The notes beneath the pieces were generated by a model. That model was not told the origin of the DNA and searched no databases. It was given only the letters and a program-made list of their open reading frames with translations. 64,000 nt of DNA. Source: CAWABB01 sp963701735. Lineage in GTDB: Bacteria > Bacteroidota > Ignavibacteria > UBA10030 > UBA6906. The position numbers and the translations under genes are program-made. The stretch is taken from contig CAVPBI010000002.1 of NCBI GenBank assembly GCA_963701735.1, forward strand, positions 186,001-250,000, read 5' to 3'. How positions within the stretch are numbered: position 1 is the first letter of the stretch; every line of letters begins with the position of its first letter. This document shows, piece after piece, positions 62,550 through 64,000 of the stretch.

Positions 62550-63110
62550 TCAGTGTGCTCTTGAGTGGTACCTCGTGAGGAGGGAATCCACGAGTCCGTC
62601 CGGGCCCGTGAACACGCGGTCCCAGTAATACCGGTACAGATCCAGATCCTCGCCCATGAGAGTGATTGGATTCTTCGCCCTGAGGATCCTCACCAGCCGA
62701 ATGTTGTACTGCACGATGGCGCCGCGGCACATCGGACACGGCTCGAGCATGCTCACGATGGCCAGCGAATCCCTCCGCAGTTTCCAGAATTGGTCGAACC
62801 CAACGTTTCGCAAGGCATCTGAGATCGCATTGATTTCGGCGTGCCCGCCTGCGGCCGTGTCACGACGGACCGTGGTGTAGCCCTTCCCGATGATGGTGTG
62901 ACCATACACGACCACCGCGGCCGAAGGAAGATCGGCGGATACCGTCGCCGAATCGCCGCCCGCCCGCAGCACCTCCTGTACCCCGGGCCGCTCAACCCGC
63001 CCGGACAGCGGCATCCAGGGCTCAAAATAGGCGCTCAGGATCGCAAGCACCACGAGCCCTGCTCCGCCCATCAGAGCAATCAGGACAAATGATCTGCCGG
63101 TCGATGACAT
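62550..63110 (-). CDS. Membrane-anchored/exported CMP/dCMP-type deaminase
   Basis: 186 residues. An N-terminal hydrophobic helix (about 8-28) is followed by a zinc-dependent deaminase fold: HAEINAIS (His90, catalytic Glu92) and EPCPMCRGAI (Cys125, Cys128). YGHTIIGKGYTTVRRD is the substrate-loop region. The catalytic set is complete. Deaminases of this family (guanine, cytosine, tRNA-adenosine) are normally cytoplasmic, so the membrane anchor is unusual. The ending VDSLLTRYHSRAH is helical. Substrate unknown. Confidence 0.85.
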   Translation of the reverse strand: MSSTGRSFVLIALMGGAGLVVLAILSAYFEPWMPLSGRVERPGVQEVLRAGGDSATVSADLPSAAVVVYGHTIIGKGYTTVRRDTAAGGHAEINAISDALRNVGFDQFWKLRRDSLAIVSMLEPCPMCRGAIVQYNIRLVRILRAKNPITLMGEDLDLYRYYWDRVFTGPDGLVDSLLTRYHSRAH

Positions 63111-63672
63111 GTGTGGAGTTCCCGTTGTCCTCTCGCGTCGAATCTACTCACTCACGGTGCCAAACTCAAATCCGATTCTCCGGACGCCGTTCGCGCGGAG
63201 GATGCCACGCCATGTGACGCTTGCGTGTGCCGTGGATCACCGGATTCTGAGCCGCATGCATTCTTTGTTGTGTGATTCATTGCGTGATACACCCATGTCA
63301 TGTCGATCCGCAAAAATTATCGAGCCTCTCCAGATGTATGATGTAGCGCACACTCGCAGCCTCGGGCGATGATTCTCCTTGCGTTGGCTGAAGTGCTTTA
63401 GTACATTTGTGCAGTTACAGAACTGTGCTTCCTGTTGATCCCCCTCCCGTTTTTTCGACGATGCTGTCGACCGTTCTTAGCGATGTGACGCAGCTTTCCA
63501 TCACCAGCGCAGCATGGTCAGGCGACTCCCCCTCGCGGACCGGCTGCAGACTCGATGATCTGGTGAGCTTTCCGATGCTTTCGAACACGACTGTTGGCAG
63601 CATGGCGCACGTGCCTTGTGTGGTGGCACGTTCCCGCGCGTGGCCCGAGATCGCTGTAACAAAGGAACCTAT
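63111..63672. other. Intergenic region with an inverted repeat
   Basis: 562 bp without a supported gene; short ORFs here lack coding character. It contains a perfect 7-bp inverted repeat, ACGTGCC (63609-63615) and GGCACGT (63625-63631) with a 9-base loop, 42 bp upstream of the response-regulator start. No T-run follows, so it is more likely a regulatory site or leader hairpin than a terminator. Confidence 0.5.
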
Positions 63673-64000
63673 ATGGAGACGCTGAAGAGCATACCCAGTG
63701 AGCACCCCGGACTGCGACGGCAGGCCCCGATCGTCCTCCTGATCGAGGACGAAGCCATCGTCGCGGCGGATATTCGCGCCCGGCTCACGGCGCTCGGCTA
63801 TTCCGTCCCGGCCATCGCCGCCTCGGCGGAAGAGGCCGTTCAGCGCGCTCATGAATTGCGCCCCGACATCATGGTCGCCGATATCGTCCTCGAAGGGACG
63901 TACGACGGTATTGATGCCGTCCAGCAGATCCGCAAGTCCATGGATATCCCCGTCGTCTATCTCACGGCCTATGGAGACGAAAAGACGGTCGAGCGTGCGA
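63673..64000 (+). CDS. Response regulator receiver protein (3' end beyond window)
   Basis: ATG 63673 with AAAGGA six bases upstream; 109 codons are visible. PIVLLIEDEAIVAADI carries the acidic pair, DIMVADIVLEGTYDGIDAV the phospho-acceptor Asp, and IPVVYLTAYGDEKTVERA the Thr-bearing switch segment. The pattern (VAADIRARLTALGY, EGTYDGIDA) is that of receiver domains often followed by a PAS/histidine-kinase or LytTR output. The output domain is outside the window. Confidence 0.9.
   Translation, partial: METLKSIPSEHPGLRRQAPIVLLIEDEAIVAADIRARLTALGYSVPAIAASAEEAVQRAHELRPDIMVADIVLEGTYDGIDAVQQIRKSMDIPVVYLTAYGDEKTVERA

Noticed and set aside
63609..63640. Possible sigma-54 promoter before the response regulator
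   Set aside because: TGGCAC is present but the -12 TTGC is missing and GG-GC spacing is nine, not ten.
1..64000. CRISPR arrays, insertion sequences, prophage or integron structures
   Set aside because: No regularly spaced short repeats, transposase, integrase other than XerD, or attachment-site duplications next to either tRNA were found by eye.

Overview
The window looks like a chromosomal segment of a high-GC, Gram-negative, microaerobic bacterium of the FCB (Bacteroidota/Ignavibacteriota/Chlorobi) group. Three things point there. A CHRD-repeat protein ends in a type IX secretion sorting domain of the 'NYPNPFNPST ... GVYFYRL' kind. The cbb3 oxidase cluster carries an apparent CcoN-CcoO fusion with single-heme CcoP. 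Ten candidate promoters share a TTG-N16/17-TAnnTT layout that resembles the Bacteroidota -7 box. No prophage, IS element or CRISPR array is visible.

Layout. 1-3.7 kb (+): end of an 8-oxoguanine glycosylase, a saccharopine-dehydrogenase-like protein, YajQ and a cell-wall amidase. 3.8-11 kb (-): a Ser/Thr kinase with a propeller, then an iron-uptake locus with a DtxR/MntR-type repressor, a membrane-anchored DtxR-FeoA-FeoA protein and FeoB split into GTPase and permease genes. 11-16 kb (-): LolA-like protein, POT-like transporter, M24 peptidase and an ABC exporter. 16-21.2 kb (+): a cNMP/GAF histidine kinase, tRNA-Leu(UAG), tig-clpP-clpX. 21.3-34 kb (-): lptD, rarA, a FtsB-like gene, HEAT protein, ddl, lipoprotein, lysA, class V aminotransferase, xerD and a 7TM-HD phosphodiesterase.

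34.2-42.8 kb (-) is the most distinctive part. A two-component system, made of a sensor kinase with a periplasmic c-heme motif and an NtrC-family regulator, sits directly upstream of six co-oriented genes. These encode a DUF4382-like lipoprotein, a DUF2892 membrane protein, a four-repeat CHRD/T9SS protein, an FN3-cytochrome lipoprotein, an outer-membrane barrel with an N-terminal CxxCH, and a second monoheme cytochrome. A good sigma-54 promoter (39545-39560), with a palindrome about 115 bp further upstream, precedes the first of the six, and a hairpin follows the last. I propose that this is a heme/redox-sensed, sigma-54-controlled cell-surface redox operon.

42.9-47.8 kb (+): a tightly coupled operon (two membrane or unknown proteins, HAD phosphatase, acpS, histidine kinase, lipoprotein), then a MerR regulator. 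47.8-56.2 kb (-): the full cbb3 oxidase and maturation cluster ccoI-S-NO-Q-P-G-H plus a SafE-like protein. 56.3-64 kb: small metabolic genes, tRNA-Pro(GGG), a GHL10-like hydrolase, a sugar-ABC binding protein and permease without an ATPase, CYTH and DinB proteins, a membrane-anchored deaminase and the start of a response regulator.

At least 15 genes between 11 and 54 kb, including normally essential ones (ddl, lptD, lysA, xerD), have their reading frame broken by single-base-scale shifts, while protein similarity continues in the next frame. I treat these as probable consensus errors and give each gene its full span.
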